A program made the translations under genes and the position numbers. A DNA stretch of 64,000 bases from the NCBI GenBank assembly GCA_022059125.1, contig JAEUWY010000012.1, positions 1,922,001-1,986,000 of the forward strand, read 5' to 3'. This stretch comes from Corynespora cassiicola. Lineage: Eukaryota; Ascomycota; Dothideomycetes; Pleosporales; Corynesporascaceae. This document shows positions 8,033-19,388 of this stretch, one piece after another. The notes beneath the pieces are model-generated. The model worked only from the letters and a program-made list of their open reading frames with translations. It ran no database searches and was not told the origin of the DNA. Numbering within the stretch: the first letter of the stretch is position 1; every line of letters begins with the position of its first letter.

Positions 8033-10798
8033 TTAGTAGTACCTTCCCACCCCCCTCCCATACCCATCCTCCGCCCACTCATCCGTATCCACTTCCAACC
8101 CCCTCATCGGCCCCCGCCTCTTCTGCCCCGCATACGCCTCCCTCCGCGTATGGTTGATATGCTCCATAGCATCGGCAATATCTCTTAGCTCGAGGGGATC
8201 ATAGTCCTTGATGGGCCGCGGCGCCGGCGCATTGACGTACGCATACTGCGCCGTGGGCGGGGCGCCCTGCTCGCGCAAGCCGCTCATGACACCGCCGACG
8301 CCGCCGACGCGCTCCGTCTGCGCGCGGCGGAGACCCGGGTGCGCAAAAGGCGGAGGGTCGCCGCGCGTGTTGTACGATGGGTGGAAAGGGTTGGGGTCTT
8401 GGGCTAGGCTGTTGCGGCGGAGGACGGGGGGTGGGCGGCGGGTGGGGTCGTGGAAGGGGTCGTCCTGGGGGTTGCGCCGTGGAGGGGGGTGGTGGGGGTA
8501 GTCGTTTGAGTAGAGAGGGTCCTTTGCGCGGCGAGGGTCGAAGTCGTCGGCGAAGGGGGGGTTGTGGTGCATGGGTTGTTGGGCGAAGCCGCTGTCTCGG
8601 CGGGCGTCGAGCTTGCGGGAGCGCATGTTGGTGGGCATGCCGGCTTCTGACATGGGGCGGCTGATGTGCGTAGAAGAAAAGACGCTGTCGTCTGCGATGG
8701 AGTGGCTTGAGGAGCCTTCATGAAAGGAACGGATATCGCTGTTGTCGGTGGATGAACCGCCACGCGACATGGCTTGGGCAGTGGCGTAGCTCTCGAGCTT
8801 GCGGTACGCTTTCTCGTTCATGAATTGAGGAGAGTGGTTGCGGCTTTCACGATGAGAGTTGCGGTAGACTTTTTCGTTCATGAGGCGAGGGGAGTGATTG
8901 CGGCTTTCGCGACGAGAGTTGCGCTCCTCGCTGCGTTGAATGTCCCGCTGGAGCTGTTCGATTCTCTCCCGCTCCCGCTCTCGCTCTCTAACTCTTTCGC
9001 GTTCAAGTTCATGATTCTTCTCTCTAAGTTCTCGCTCGAGTTCTCTTTCTCGATTGAGTTGTCTCTCCCGTTCGATGTGTCGCTCTCGCTCGAGTCGTTC
9101 ACGCTCGTGTTGTTCCCGCTGGAGTCGTTCACGCTCAAGTTGGCGCTCCCGTTCAATCTGGCGCTCCATGTCTCTCTCACGATCGTAATCTTGAGCGCTG
9201 ACCCCATTGGTATTAACATGGATGTGGAACTCAGGCTGCCCCTGGACTGGGGTTTGAGGAGGAATTATGCCAGCAGAGTTCCTGGTGGGATGGGAAAGTT
9301 CAGGGCCCGAGGTTCTTGGGGAGTAATGGCTCAAGTTTCCGTGGGATCCTTTCGGTGAATAATGAACCGGATATGCTTGAGGAACATGTTTTGGAGACGA
9401 GGGGGCGTAGTTGCCCATGGGAGGTTTATTCATCTGGACTTGCACAGGGACAATCTTAGGCTGGGGCATGTGTTTGTGTACCCTGACCCTTGATCGCCCC
9501 CGGCTTGGAGTCCTGATCTTATGCCTGGACTTCTTCTCGTTTTTCTTACGACTAGAAGAACGAGAGCTCGTTCTGACATAGGCATATTGATCGTCGACAG
9601 ACTCTTCGCTATAGGACAAGTTTGAATCGTCTTCTTCCGATTCAGATGAGAAATCCGATTCAATCTCATACTGGCGAGCCATATATGACTTTGATTTTTG
9701 TTTTCTCAATACACGGGGATTGAGATTCTCGATACGGGCTTGAGGTTGTCCAGGCATGTTGCCAGGAAGCTGAACAGGTCCCGAAAATGCACCTGGCATT
9801 GGCATAGGGTGCTGTGGCATATGATGATGTTGTTGTTGTTGTTGTTGAACATTCTGCTGCGGTTTTTGTTGCTGCTGGAAATGTTGTTGATGTTGCTGGT
9901 GCTGTGGATGCTGTTGTTGATGTTGCTGGTGCTGTGGATGCTGTTGTTGATGTTGCTGGTGCTGTGGATGCTGTTGAGGATGAACGGGACGTGGTGGTGG
10001 TGGAGGGGGGCCAGGTGGTGCGCCATTCATAGGTGGCGGAGGTGGGCCACTGCCAGGGCCAGGCATTGGAGGGTGCCCCTGTGCCTGCGGGCGATCAAGA
10101 AACTGCATGACATCTGGGGCCTGGTTGTTCTTCGACTGTTGGTTCATCGCCTGCGGGTTCATTCCTTGAGCTGGCATACCCTGTGGTCCGGCATTTGGTC
10201 TCACACCCTGATGCACCTGGGAATTGCCTGGCGGCTTGGCTGGTTTGAGGTCTTCCAAGCCAGATGGCTCTGTTTTCAGAATTATAGTGATATTCTTCAG
10301 AAGCCTCCTACGCCAGTCCAACTGCTTCCATTCGAGATCAACACCGGCTATAACCCATTGAAGGCTACGCCTCAGTTGCTGTAGTTTTTTATTCTCTTTC
10401 TCCAGTAATTCATCTATGAGTCGTTTGGCGCTTTCGGAAGGGATATCCTTGAGAGTCTCTGTGATGGATACCGTTTTCTTCTTCATTTTGTTGAGATCTT
10501 TATTAACATTAGTCACGGAAATGTGTTGGCATCGAGGCTCGGCTTCGTCCCATGACTGATTGTTTCTGGGTTTGTGAATCATCCACATAGCCAGCTGTGG
10601 ATCGTAGTTGGGGCTGAAATTTTGAGGCGGCCCCTGTGGTCCTGAGCTGCCATTCTGCATTCCAGAGTTTGGCATCATGGGTTGGCCTGGCTGCTGGACT
10701 CCTTGCGGTGCTTGACGCGGCGCCCCCGTGTTCTGTTGCTGGACTGGGACCTGGCCCCTAAAAGAGGCCTGAGGTAAAGGCTGATTGTAGGTATTCAT
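8033..10798 (-). CDS. Low-complexity coiled-coil protein, unknown function
   Basis: This is a single-exon 921-residue protein with a genuine ATG at 10798. Order of features: a Gln/Pro/Gly-rich N-terminus; a more ordered segment of about residues 65-180 with predicted helices (Trp-Met-Ile-His-Lys, then a Lys/Glu-rich helix and Leu-Glu-Trp-Lys-Gln); a Pro-rich and Gln/His-rich tract; a Ser/Asp-rich acidic patch; a basic RS-like stretch; a long Arg-Glu heptad-like coiled coil of about residues 540-640; and a Pro-rich C-terminus ending in Gly-Arg-Tyr-Tyr. There is no signal peptide or membrane segment. The ordered segment followed by disordered and charged regions resembles fungal hypothetical proteins that may act as scaffolds or in RNA/nuclear biology. 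I do not recognise a named family. It converges on the TFIIIC gene. Confidence 0.8.
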   Translation of the reverse strand: MNTYNQPLPQASFRGQVPVQQQNTGAPRQAPQGVQQPGQPMMPNSGMQNGSSGPQGPPQNFSPNYDPQLAMWMIHKPRNNQSWDEAEPRCQHISVTNVNKDLNKMKKKTVSITETLKDIPSESAKRLIDELLEKENKKLQQLRRSLQWVIAGVDLEWKQLDWRRRLLKNITIILKTEPSGLEDLKPAKPPGNSQVHQGVRPNAGPQGMPAQGMNPQAMNQQSKNNQAPDVMQFLDRPQAQGHPPMPGPGSGPPPPPMNGAPPGPPPPPPRPVHPQQHPQHQQHQQQHPQHQQHQQQHPQHQQHQQHFQQQQKPQQNVQQQQQQHHHMPQHPMPMPGAFSGPVQLPGNMPGQPQARIENLNPRVLRKQKSKSYMARQYEIESDFSSESEEDDSNLSYSEESVDDQYAYVRTSSRSSSRKKNEKKSRHKIRTPSRGRSRVRVHKHMPQPKIVPVQVQMNKPPMGNYAPSSPKHVPQAYPVHYSPKGSHGNLSHYSPRTSGPELSHPTRNSAGIIPPQTPVQGQPEFHIHVNTNGVSAQDYDRERDMERQIERERQLERERLQREQHERERLERERHIERERQLNRERELERELREKNHELERERVRERERERERIEQLQRDIQRSEERNSRRESRNHSPRLMNEKVYRNSHRESRNHSPQFMNEKAYRKLESYATAQAMSRGGSSTDNSDIRSFHEGSSSHSIADDSVFSSTHISRPMSEAGMPTNMRSRKLDARRDSGFAQQPMHHNPPFADDFDPRRAKDPLYSNDYPHHPPPRRNPQDDPFHDPTRRPPPVLRRNSLAQDPNPFHPSYNTRGDPPPFAHPGLRRAQTERVGGVGGVMSGLREQGAPPTAQYAYVNAPAPRPIKDYDPLELRDIADAMEHINHTRREAYAGQKRRGPMRGLEVDTDEWAEDGYGRGVGRYY
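8801..8920 (-). repeat. 60 bp tandem duplication within coding sequence
   Basis: Two adjacent 60 bp units, 8801-8860 and 8861-8920, differ at only a few bases. Each encodes about 20 residues containing Arg-Glu-Ser-Arg-Asn-His-Ser-Pro and Met-Asn-Glu-Lys. The unit keeps the frame, as expected of a recent in-frame slippage or unequal crossover. Confidence 0.8.
9891..9980 (-). repeat. 30 bp coding minisatellite, three units
   Basis: Three units at 9891-9920, 9921-9950 and 9951-9980 are identical except for the end of the last. Each encodes ten residues rich in Gln/His/Pro (QQHPQHQQHQ). A short TTG trinucleotide run (poly-Gln on the coding strand) lies just beside it near 9827-9847. This is a probable length-polymorphic site. 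Confidence 0.9.
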
Positions 10799-13700
10799 GA
10801 TAACTTGTGCAGAGATGAATTCAAGTACAGACTAGCTGGAGCTAATATCGACTGTCTAAAGGACATGAGCAAATCTGACGGACGGGACCCAGGAAAGGAG
10901 CCAAGTCAGTCTGAAGATGATGAGGGTGCTGAATGGGGCTAACTGGTTCGACATCTCAGGCAGACATGAGCTCGATTAAGTGTATATATATGCCAGTGGC
11001 CAATCCCACGTCTCACGGTTCGAACGGACTGAGCGTCGCCCAAAGAAAGGGAAGGTAGTCCAACATCGGCAAAGGTCATGACTGCTTGCGTGAATGCGGT
11101 TACAATGCTTGAACCTAGCCCCAGCATTAGGATTGGCATGTCGTATTATGGAGCTTGGAGTGGGGCTGCTGCAAGCCCCGCAAATTCTTTGGCTCCTAGG
11201 CCTTTGACCGGCCGACGCCACAGAAACAGCGGAAAGTAGGCAAAGGAATAAGGCAAACGTCAGCATGCGCGCAGAAGGACAGCGCAGCACCCTATTAGGG
11301 TTTCCTTGAGGCTCAAGCAGGCTCACCGGACCAAGCGGAATTGCCCATAGCTGACGACAGAGGGAGCGCGTCACCGAGTCCTGAATCCAGCCTGACGGGG
11401 TTTCATTTGGCCAGGGCATTGGTCGTACGCATAAGCGCATATGCCATTCCGGTCCACGGACGGAATGCACAGAGATAAGCGGTTCTTCTGGCGGGTATCT
11501 CACGCAGTAACGGCTGTCATTGTGTGCGCGTGCTGGCCGGTGGATGGAAAGGGTGGCTGAAGCAGAGCTTGATGGACGCCGGCGCAAACTCCTGTTGGCG
11601 CTAGACTAGCCGACCAGCCGTGCACGGACCGTCGGTTGCTCGGTGCTATTCACTCTCATCCGAAGTCGTCCCCTCACCACCCTGTTGCACCTTGATCGGC
11701 GGCAGCCTGGTGGGCGTCAATAGGCAGCCGAGCACAGAGGACCGTGGCCAAGCCTCACCAAGGGCGTCGGTCGCTAACATGTTCCATCTTCGGCACCCTC
11801 ATTCTCTGCCTCTCTTCCGTCCCATGCCAGTTGCCCCCGGCCTGGCGGACCAACATCCCCATGTCCAGCTGAATGCTGGTCTCCCACAACGAAGTTGGTT
11901 ACGCGATGCACTGGCCGACAGAAATGTAGCGACATATACCTGTTGTATCACCGAGGACAGTCCCTCGCTCAATGTGGGCGAGTCGCGACAAAACACATGT
12001 GTGTTGCCGTGCCCTGGCCAAGCAAGCGATTAGTCCATCAACACCAACAATAACGAGGGACCGCTGGGAGCCTGTTGAGAACGGTCCTTTTTTCATGTAG
12101 CCGAGGATCTAGAAGGATATGCACCATGCAAAGCGGCTACAAAGAAAAACTCCTGCTCCGCGCGCTCAAGCATGCGCACATCGTCGCTGCAGGCTGTGCA
12201 AGCTCTCATGCACCATCATGTTTCCGAGCTGCAGGCAGTCATGCCCTAGGATATCGCAGGTGTCAACCAATAACCCACCTAGTCGGCATGCAAGCACCGC
12301 GCTGGACAGATGCCACTACACCGGATACACAGACGAATTGCACGTCAACCTGACCTTCAGCCTCAGCATAGAGCCCATGCTAAATGTTTGATTCGTGGGT
12401 TCGAGTCAAGGGTGCTTTCGGTACTGTTTACGATAGGCTGAAATCCCATCCTCTGCTTCCATTGACAGCACGTACTGACGTTTCGTCTGATTCTCGACAC
12501 CACCAAACAGCTCCTTCTACCGGACGGCACGAGCCGCACTCTCCATTGTAGTTCGCATCTATGGAAGATATCATGCTATTAATCGTTTTCGGCCCACAGT
12601 CAGCTTTGGTCTGAGGCATACCGATTGCCAGGATTTTGCTTCTTCTGGACAGGGACACCGCCCTGGGGAGGGCATCTGACCACTCCACCTTATCTGCTAG
12701 CTCCACACGGACAAGGACTCCGCATTACAAACACGGGAAGCCTTTTACATGCGTCATAGCAATAACCGCTGCACCGCCTAACTTTCTGCGCCCATACTTA
12801 GCAGCTGTGAGTGTCACGCCCTTTTGGGTGACCGAGCGTCAAACTTTGCCACCAATAGGCTGCACTAAGCGACGAAGCGAATGCTTAGTTAGGAATAACG
12901 GTTACACGGACTGAAGAAACAGGCACTCTGGTTTCAACTTTATCGCAGACATCCCCACGGTTGGAGATTCTGTCTTGGATGCTGCCTAGCTACCTAGGAT
13001 CATCCCTCTCATGACAGTCCCCTGGGCACTCCGCAGCATATTCGCCAAAAAGTATATTTACAAGGCAAATTTTGCCCTCATAACTAGCTGCATGGAATGG
13101 AGATCGACGCTGCTGGGCCCTTTGATCGTGTCCAAGTCCAAAGTCGGCATATTCACCCCGCCTTGAGCCTCATCCTTCATCTCCGCTTGACTTCGACACC
13201 GGAATCGATTTTACTCCTTTCTGGCAAAAGAAGCGAATGCATCATACGGAGCCTCGTGACATCACCCAAAGCCACCGCTAATACCTGTTAATTCCACAGC
13301 CAGCCTTGATCGCCCTATGACAAGCCTTACACCCCATCTGTCTAAATCTCAAACATGGCCTTGTCCCCCGCTCCCCCGTCCAGCCCGTTCCTCACCGGAA
13401 CGGATGATGGGGGAACACGAGCACCACATGTGCACCATATGCAGGGGCTGTGTTTAACGCAATCTAGACCGTACCATGCGAGAAACCAAAAAAAATCTGA
13501 AATCAAGATGATGGCATGCCATCATCATCCAGCGGCATCATTACGGCCAGCACGCCAGCAATCGTGCCCTCGGTCGGGCCCAGAAAACAAAAAAAGAGGG
13601 GGTTTATGGCCCTTCCAGACCTCAGCCACATGCCGTGCGAGGGTATGACCATCGGGTATTCGCGTTTGTCTGGGCCGGGACTGCTCCATCGCGCAGCTTC

Positions 13701-15978
13701 CCGTCTCCGAGCATTCTGCCTTTGTGCGAGCGCAGCCCGCGTCTCGAAGGGGTGAGCGCTATGAGGTGGTCTATGCGGATATCCGCATCTGTGACTCGCC
13801 TGCTCCGGCTTTCTCGGGGTCGGGGGTTTGGCTTTGCCCTGGGGCGTGGGCTGTGCCCTGAGGGCGTGCCGCTTCACTCTTCCACATGATTTGTTTGGTG
13901 GGCCGAGGCGGGTTGCACCGAGGGGGGTGTGAAGGGTCAGTCGGCGAAGGACTGGTTTTGAAGGACTCTGCCGCTTCGCACTGTTGTGCGTTAGAGCAGG
14001 GCGTAGTGGAGGAATGGTTGGTTGCCGCTCGGGTGGGAAGGAAACGCGGTGGTGGATTACTTACTATGCGTGTTTTTGCCTTCTCAATATTAAAAGAAAG
14101 TATATTGAGCCCTCCATGCAGTCATGTTTGATCATGTCGAGGTTTTCCATGCATCATCTTGCGCAAAATTAGTCCTAGATGACACATCAATTAATATCTG
14201 CAGAAAGCATGTAAGTGGGTGCTTTGTTGGAGCGCACTGGAAGTCAATTATTAATGCATCTGAGTGCTAGGGTATCTTGTTTACCGTGTCAAGAATCAGG
14301 AAGCTTGCTAATAATCCAAATCATCACGCCATCCTCGACCCACATGAAATTCTTGGTGCCTGAGGCATTTTTGCGTGCGTCATTCATTATGCCGTAGTGC
14401 TCCCAAAATTGGTCTTCCTGGGGCCCAGCTTATACAAACATATATGGTTTCTTGGGCTAAAGAGATTATCGTAAGCGAAATAACGCACCCAAGGCACTGA
14501 TCTGGATCTGTGTTCTTTCACTACCAAGATTTCGCAGCTGCTGTGCTGTGTGTAAGGATATTGATAAGATTGAATCCCTTGAGCTTGTATTGAATTTTGG
14601 CGATGAATGTCAAAACAGCCACTAGTCAAATATCTAGTCAATAATGCCGTTAGTCTCGACAGTTTGGTAGCTGTTGAAGTAATCATTTATAGATTTCTCA
14701 TGCAAAATAAAAGTCTAAGTCCAGAGCCACAAGCCAGTACTTGTAGATCTCCTCAGTAACCGACTATTGACCAGGTAACTATCTGTGACTTTGTGAGTTC
14801 TGTTCCCTCCTGCGAGGAACTTATAAACTTGATTAGTTATTATTAATACGTTCTTCGCACATATCTTCTATTCAGCTCGTCGTTTATGTAGGCACTTGTC
14901 TCTGGGCGTTGTTTCCCTCATCAAATACTTACTCTATGATCACGACGGCTTACTTTTTGAGTCCTTTCTGCTATAATAATTCATGTTTGAATATCAGTAG
15001 AAGAGGCCGTTGACGTGGATACATTGGGCCATGACGTGGGCACGCTGTAGTGGCAGGAATGAGGCGCGGACTACTCTGTCAATGTCGTTATAAAAAAAAC
15101 ATCTTCACGTTTATTCTCCTTCATTTTCCTCTTGAATATGTTGATGCTATTTAGAATCTCTTAGTGTCCACCATTTGGTAAAAATTTACAGCCAATCGGA
15201 AACACCTCGGCTACAGTTTTGATTGTGTAACGAAAAATTTCATTCAAACAACCCACGATCCTCTGTGATTACGCACTACGGCCCTTTTTCAAACTGATAT
15301 TTTAGGCTTTGATGCATTAAGGGAGGATATGGTGCGGTTATTTGTGTTTTTGGGGGGGTTTGGCCACGGGGCACCAAGTCTATGTCGCACCCAACACCAA
15401 AAGGGTTGACAGAGCCCGCATTCTGCCTTTTCCAGTATACTCTTGACATGTGTTCCCGTGTATGGCCTGAATATGTCCGACTTGATCAATATCTTGAATC
15501 ATTCGACTGGCCTTCGGTTACATTGAGGCTCTCGGTGATAAAGGCTGGTCGGTTGCAATAGGGAGTTTTTGGTGCGTGCGGGGATATCATATTAGGCATT
15601 CCTGACCGGGAAAAGAACACGAAAGTATTAGTCACTTTCCGACTGCTGATAAGATCTCAGGGATAGCAAGGTATTGAAACCTCGATAAGTTGTCGTCCGT
15701 AATGCGCCAGAGACTTCCATACGATAAAAACTGCCTAATGATGTCTCTTCATTATAGCCTCGGGGAAATCTCTCCCGGCCACAACTCCATGCAACCTAAC
15801 TATCATCACTGTAACTTACCCCACACGATCGCCAACCGCGGGGAAATAATGCGGATGCGCGTGCAAACCGGGTTTCGCAAGAGGCGGAGACAATTGGGTA
15901 CATAATGGAGAGTCTTGGAAGTCACCAACGTTTGCTTCGCCTCAGACCATTGTTATTAGTCGATTGATAAGGTCTAAA
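10799..15978. other. 5.2 kb region with no convincing conserved gene
   Basis: No ORF here carries a recognisable domain, and I found no tRNA that folds. The first ~3 kb is moderately GC-rich with many chance ORFs; from about 14.1 kb onward it turns AT-richer with homopolymer runs. The last few hundred bases are the promoter of the fucosidase gene. The left end is the promoter of the coiled-coil gene. One weak small secreted candidate is listed separately. Confidence 0.5.
10976..11266 (-). CDS. Possible small secreted cysteine-containing protein (weak candidate)
   Basis: From an ATG at 11266 (in-frame inside a longer open frame) 96 residues are encoded. The first 19 form a textbook signal peptide (MLTFALFLCLLSAVSVASA) and the mature part has five cysteines (Cys-Gly-Ala-Cys, one isolated, Cys-Arg-Cys). 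The size, secretion signal and cysteine content are effector-like, but the mature part resembles no family I know. A chance open frame in moderately GC-rich DNA could look the same. Confidence 0.22.
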   Translation of the reverse strand: MLTFALFLCLLSAVSVASAGQRPRSQRICGACSSPTPSSIIRHANPNAGARFKHCNRIHASSHDLCRCWTTFPFFGRRSVRSNRETWDWPLAYIYT

Positions 15979-18457
15979 ATGGCTGTTAAACTTTTTTTGC
16001 TTGCATCATGCCTCGGTCTATCTTGCACTGTCTATGGACAAATGATTTTCATGCCTCAGAACAACTTTCAGCCCATCAGCGGACAGGCTCAGTCAATACC
16101 AATCAATCTTGATGCCATATTCGACAATCGCGCATTCGGAATTGAGCCTAACGAGACCAATTTTGATGGATCAGGCGGTATTAAGCATCATTATTCTTGG
16201 GTTGTTCGATGCTGATTTTGGGCAGATGCGTATCCGGCGCAATTTATACCGCCGAGCAATTTTACGTACACTGGCCTCAACTATCACTTTGCTTCGTACA
16301 ATCCGTCAGGAAAAGACAATGCTATCGCAGCAGGCCAAACGATCGCAGTTCCCCGAGGACGCTATCTCAGCGTACACATGCTGGCTGCCTCCGAAGCTGG
16401 AATGGCACAAGGAACAATCAATGCGACCTATGGGGATGATAGCACTGGTTCTAGCGCTGTGCTGGTTCCAGCGTGGTGGTCGTGGCCGTACCCCACTGGT
16501 GGCGACCTCGTTTTCCCTTATCGATTAACGAACGAAACGGTCGATTGGAATCGCTCAAACATCTTCCAAACCACGAATTGGTTGGACAGCTCCAAAGAGC
16601 TGAGCTCCTTGGTATTGCCGAATGTGACAGGAGGCGCTGCTACGGATCCTGGCGGGGCGGCCATTTCGTCAAGACTGCACATTTTTGCTTTAACGTTAGT
16701 GCCAGTCGCTCAAGCATCCGAAGGGCCTGTTCTCAGCGTGCAATACGCGCGACCTACGCAAAAGTGGATTGAGGGCAGCAACAAGACGCAGATATATGAG
16801 GTTATCATCAACAATGTAGGGTCGGATTTTGTTCTAAGCCGTCACGATGTCTCGGTCAGCATTGAATCTCCCGGGGTTGAGACCGTCGAGCCAGGATACA
16901 TCAAAAGGCTTGGTGCAGGCGACCAGGTGCGTGTCAAGGTCGGAGTTCGAAATAAAGATGGGATCGCTACTGGCTCATCGGGAGAAGCGACTGTCGTGAT
17001 TTCCGGCAATGAAATTACGGCGGAGAAGTATGGCTTCGAGGCTGTGTATGGCATAAGACCATATTTGCCGACTTACGAGTCGATTTATACTCACGACTCT
17101 CCGGATTGGTTCGACAATGGCAAGTATGGAATCTTTATCCATTGGGGACCGTATGCAGTCCCTGGATGGGGGAACTCCGGCAAGAACGAAACATATGCTG
17201 AATGGTAAGTGAATATCCGTAATTAGTTTGATGTATACTTACTCGTACAGGTATTGGTGGAACATGAACAAAGGACCAAACACCTCAGATCGTACCTATC
17301 AGTACCATGAAGAAACCTATGGCCCTAATGTCGTGTATGACGATTTTATACAAAATTTCACCGCCGATGCTTTCGACCCCAAAGAATGGGTAGATTTGTT
17401 TGCTGATGCGGGCGCGAACTATTTTGTGCAAGTGAGCAAGCATCACGACGGCTATGCGATCTTCGACCTTCCTGAGAACGTAACAAAAAGAACGTCTGTT
17501 GCATTGTTTCCGCACCGAGATCTTCTCCAAGAGCTTTTCGATGCGTCGGCCAAGTACCAGCCTCATCTTCATCGCGCCACATATTTCTCGCTACCGGAAT
17601 GGTTTCACCCCGACTACAAGCCCTATGGTTTCGGTTCCTGGCCTGGGGGCAACGCCACTAATCCTTATACCAACGAAACTTTGGCTTACAACGGCTATGT
17701 TCCCGTCCAAGAGTTTGTCACAGATCTCATTGTTCCCGAGATGAACGCTTTGGCGAATATTGGCGTCGAAATCATGTGGTGCGACATCGGTGGGCCGAAC
17801 AAAACTACCGACTTTGCAAGCGCATGGTTCAACAAGCTTGCTGACGAAAACAAGCAAGCCCTCATGAACGCCCGATGCGGCCTACCTGGAGATTTCGATA
17901 CACCGGAGTATGCTCGATATGGGTCAGTACAACCGCGGAAGTGGGAGACGAGTCAAGGAATGGACCCTTACTCGTATGGCTATAACCGTGCGACTCCAGA
18001 AGATGCATATATGAATGCCAGTACCATTGTACAAAGCCTTCTAGACATTGTGAGCAAAAATGGAAACTTCTTGCTTGATATCGGTCCTATGGCGAACGGA
18101 TCTATCGTGGAGGTCGAGAAAAAGAATCTAAGGGAGGCCGGGAAGTGGATTAAGAGTCACGAAGAGGCCATCTTCAATACGACTTATTGGCATGTCACCC
18201 CTCAGGAAGGGGAGCATATCCGCTTCACAGCGAGTGGTGAAGCATTCTACATTTCGATTTTGGCGAGGCCAAACGGAACAGTTGTATTGGAGAGTCCAAT
18301 CCCTTGGGTTGATGGCGATCAAGTCAAGATTGTGGGAGGTGAGCTCTCTGGAGGAGTGGTACCTAGCGCAAAAAATGGTACTGGTGTTGTTTTGAGCGTT
18401 AATGAGGATGTAGTGTCTGCTGACAAGTATGCATGGGTGTTTAAGATTGATTACTGA
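15979..18457 (+). CDS. Secreted GH29 alpha-L-fucosidase
   Basis: It removes alpha-linked L-fucose from glycans outside the cell. Exons 15979-16177, 16226-17204 and 17251-18457 give 794 residues. The 48 nt and 46 nt introns have GTATTA/CAG and GTAAGT/CAG ends and keep phase. The signal peptide is residues 1-20. An N-terminal beta-rich extension of about 320 residues precedes the catalytic barrel, which starts with KYGIFIHWGPYAVPGW (about residue 350). His-His-Asp-Gly-Tyr lies near residues 457-461. The likely nucleophile is Asp571 in IMWCDIGG, and GNFLLDIGP follows. Many Asn-x-Ser/Thr sequons fit a secreted protein. Without the first intron the frame stops early, so automatic models may lose the N-terminus. 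An MFS importer lies 0.9 kb downstream on the same strand. Confidence 0.93.
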
Positions 18458-19388
18458 TGTTGTATGCGATGGATGTGGACAGCATTCTCTTTCAAACGAA
18501 TTGTAGTTGGGAATCTAAAAATATCCGATCGATTTCCCAAAAGGAATTTCATCTAATGTCTCCCCTGATAAGAGATCCTGTCACTGCTTATCAGAAAAGC
18601 CACCGTAGCTTATTTATACCTAGGCAAGCTTCAAGAAGCTTGGTACATGGATAGAAACAACCGTCAATATACGAGCCTGATCCGAGCCCAACTCCCATAA
18701 TAATTTAAATATCGATTGTTGAGTACATGAAAGGTATTAAAATTAATGTGGAGAGGCCAAAATAGAGGTTTCCATATGCCAGCAGTCCTCACGTGATTTT
18801 TTAGGCCATGTCTCAAGACTCAGTGGTATGGACAGAAAGATACACAAGGATTTGATTTTAACTAGAGATTTAATTCCAAATGTTGGGAATGCCGTTGCAT
18901 GTCACAATGCGATGTTACTGCGTTATCGGCGCAAGAGTGTCGCGCCTGTTCGGACGACAGCGCAACGACAAGAGGCCCGTTCCTCGTAGTGTTGCTTAAG
19001 TCCGTCTTGACATATGCGCCATGTACAAAATTTCAATAACCGCAATTCCTCCGGTGGCCTTGAAATGGAATATTTGTTGACATTCCCGCGGCAACATGCA
19101 TGCTTCCATCTTTTGGAGGGGTTCATGCGTCACCCCACCCCGGTCATGATGTGCTTCGCGTCTCCACATCCACATATCACTGGTTATCTCTGCCCGGAGA
19201 TATGCCTCCACCTCGCAAGTACCCATGTATTGCAGCATACTAGTGCCTAGCACGACAAGGCATGGCTGGCTCATTTAAGAGATAGCCATTTCATGCTTGT
19301 CTTATCAGTGCGGCGACTCCACAAGCATTCCTGCTGCCGTCCTACTCTTGCTCATCAAAAGCATCTTTGATGCTTCCTTGTCGTCAAA
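18458..19388. other. Intergenic region between fucosidase and importer genes
   Basis: This 931 bp AT-rich stretch holds the 3' end of the fucosidase gene and the promoter of the MFS gene. I see no coding sequence or RNA gene. Confidence 0.6.

Noticed and set aside
8774..9358. 194-codon plus-strand ORF
   Set aside because: It is the mirror of the Arg/Glu repeat coiled coil of the minus-strand gene; its hydrophobic look comes from the complement of GAR codons.
12395..12412. Possible tRNA B-box (gggttcgagtcaagg)
   Set aside because: The flanking bases do not pair into a T-stem, and no acceptor or anticodon stem could be built upstream.
13366..13406. Hairpin ccgttcc-tcac-cggaacgg
   Set aside because: A single short dyad in an otherwise featureless region; no nearby gene or T-run to suggest a function.
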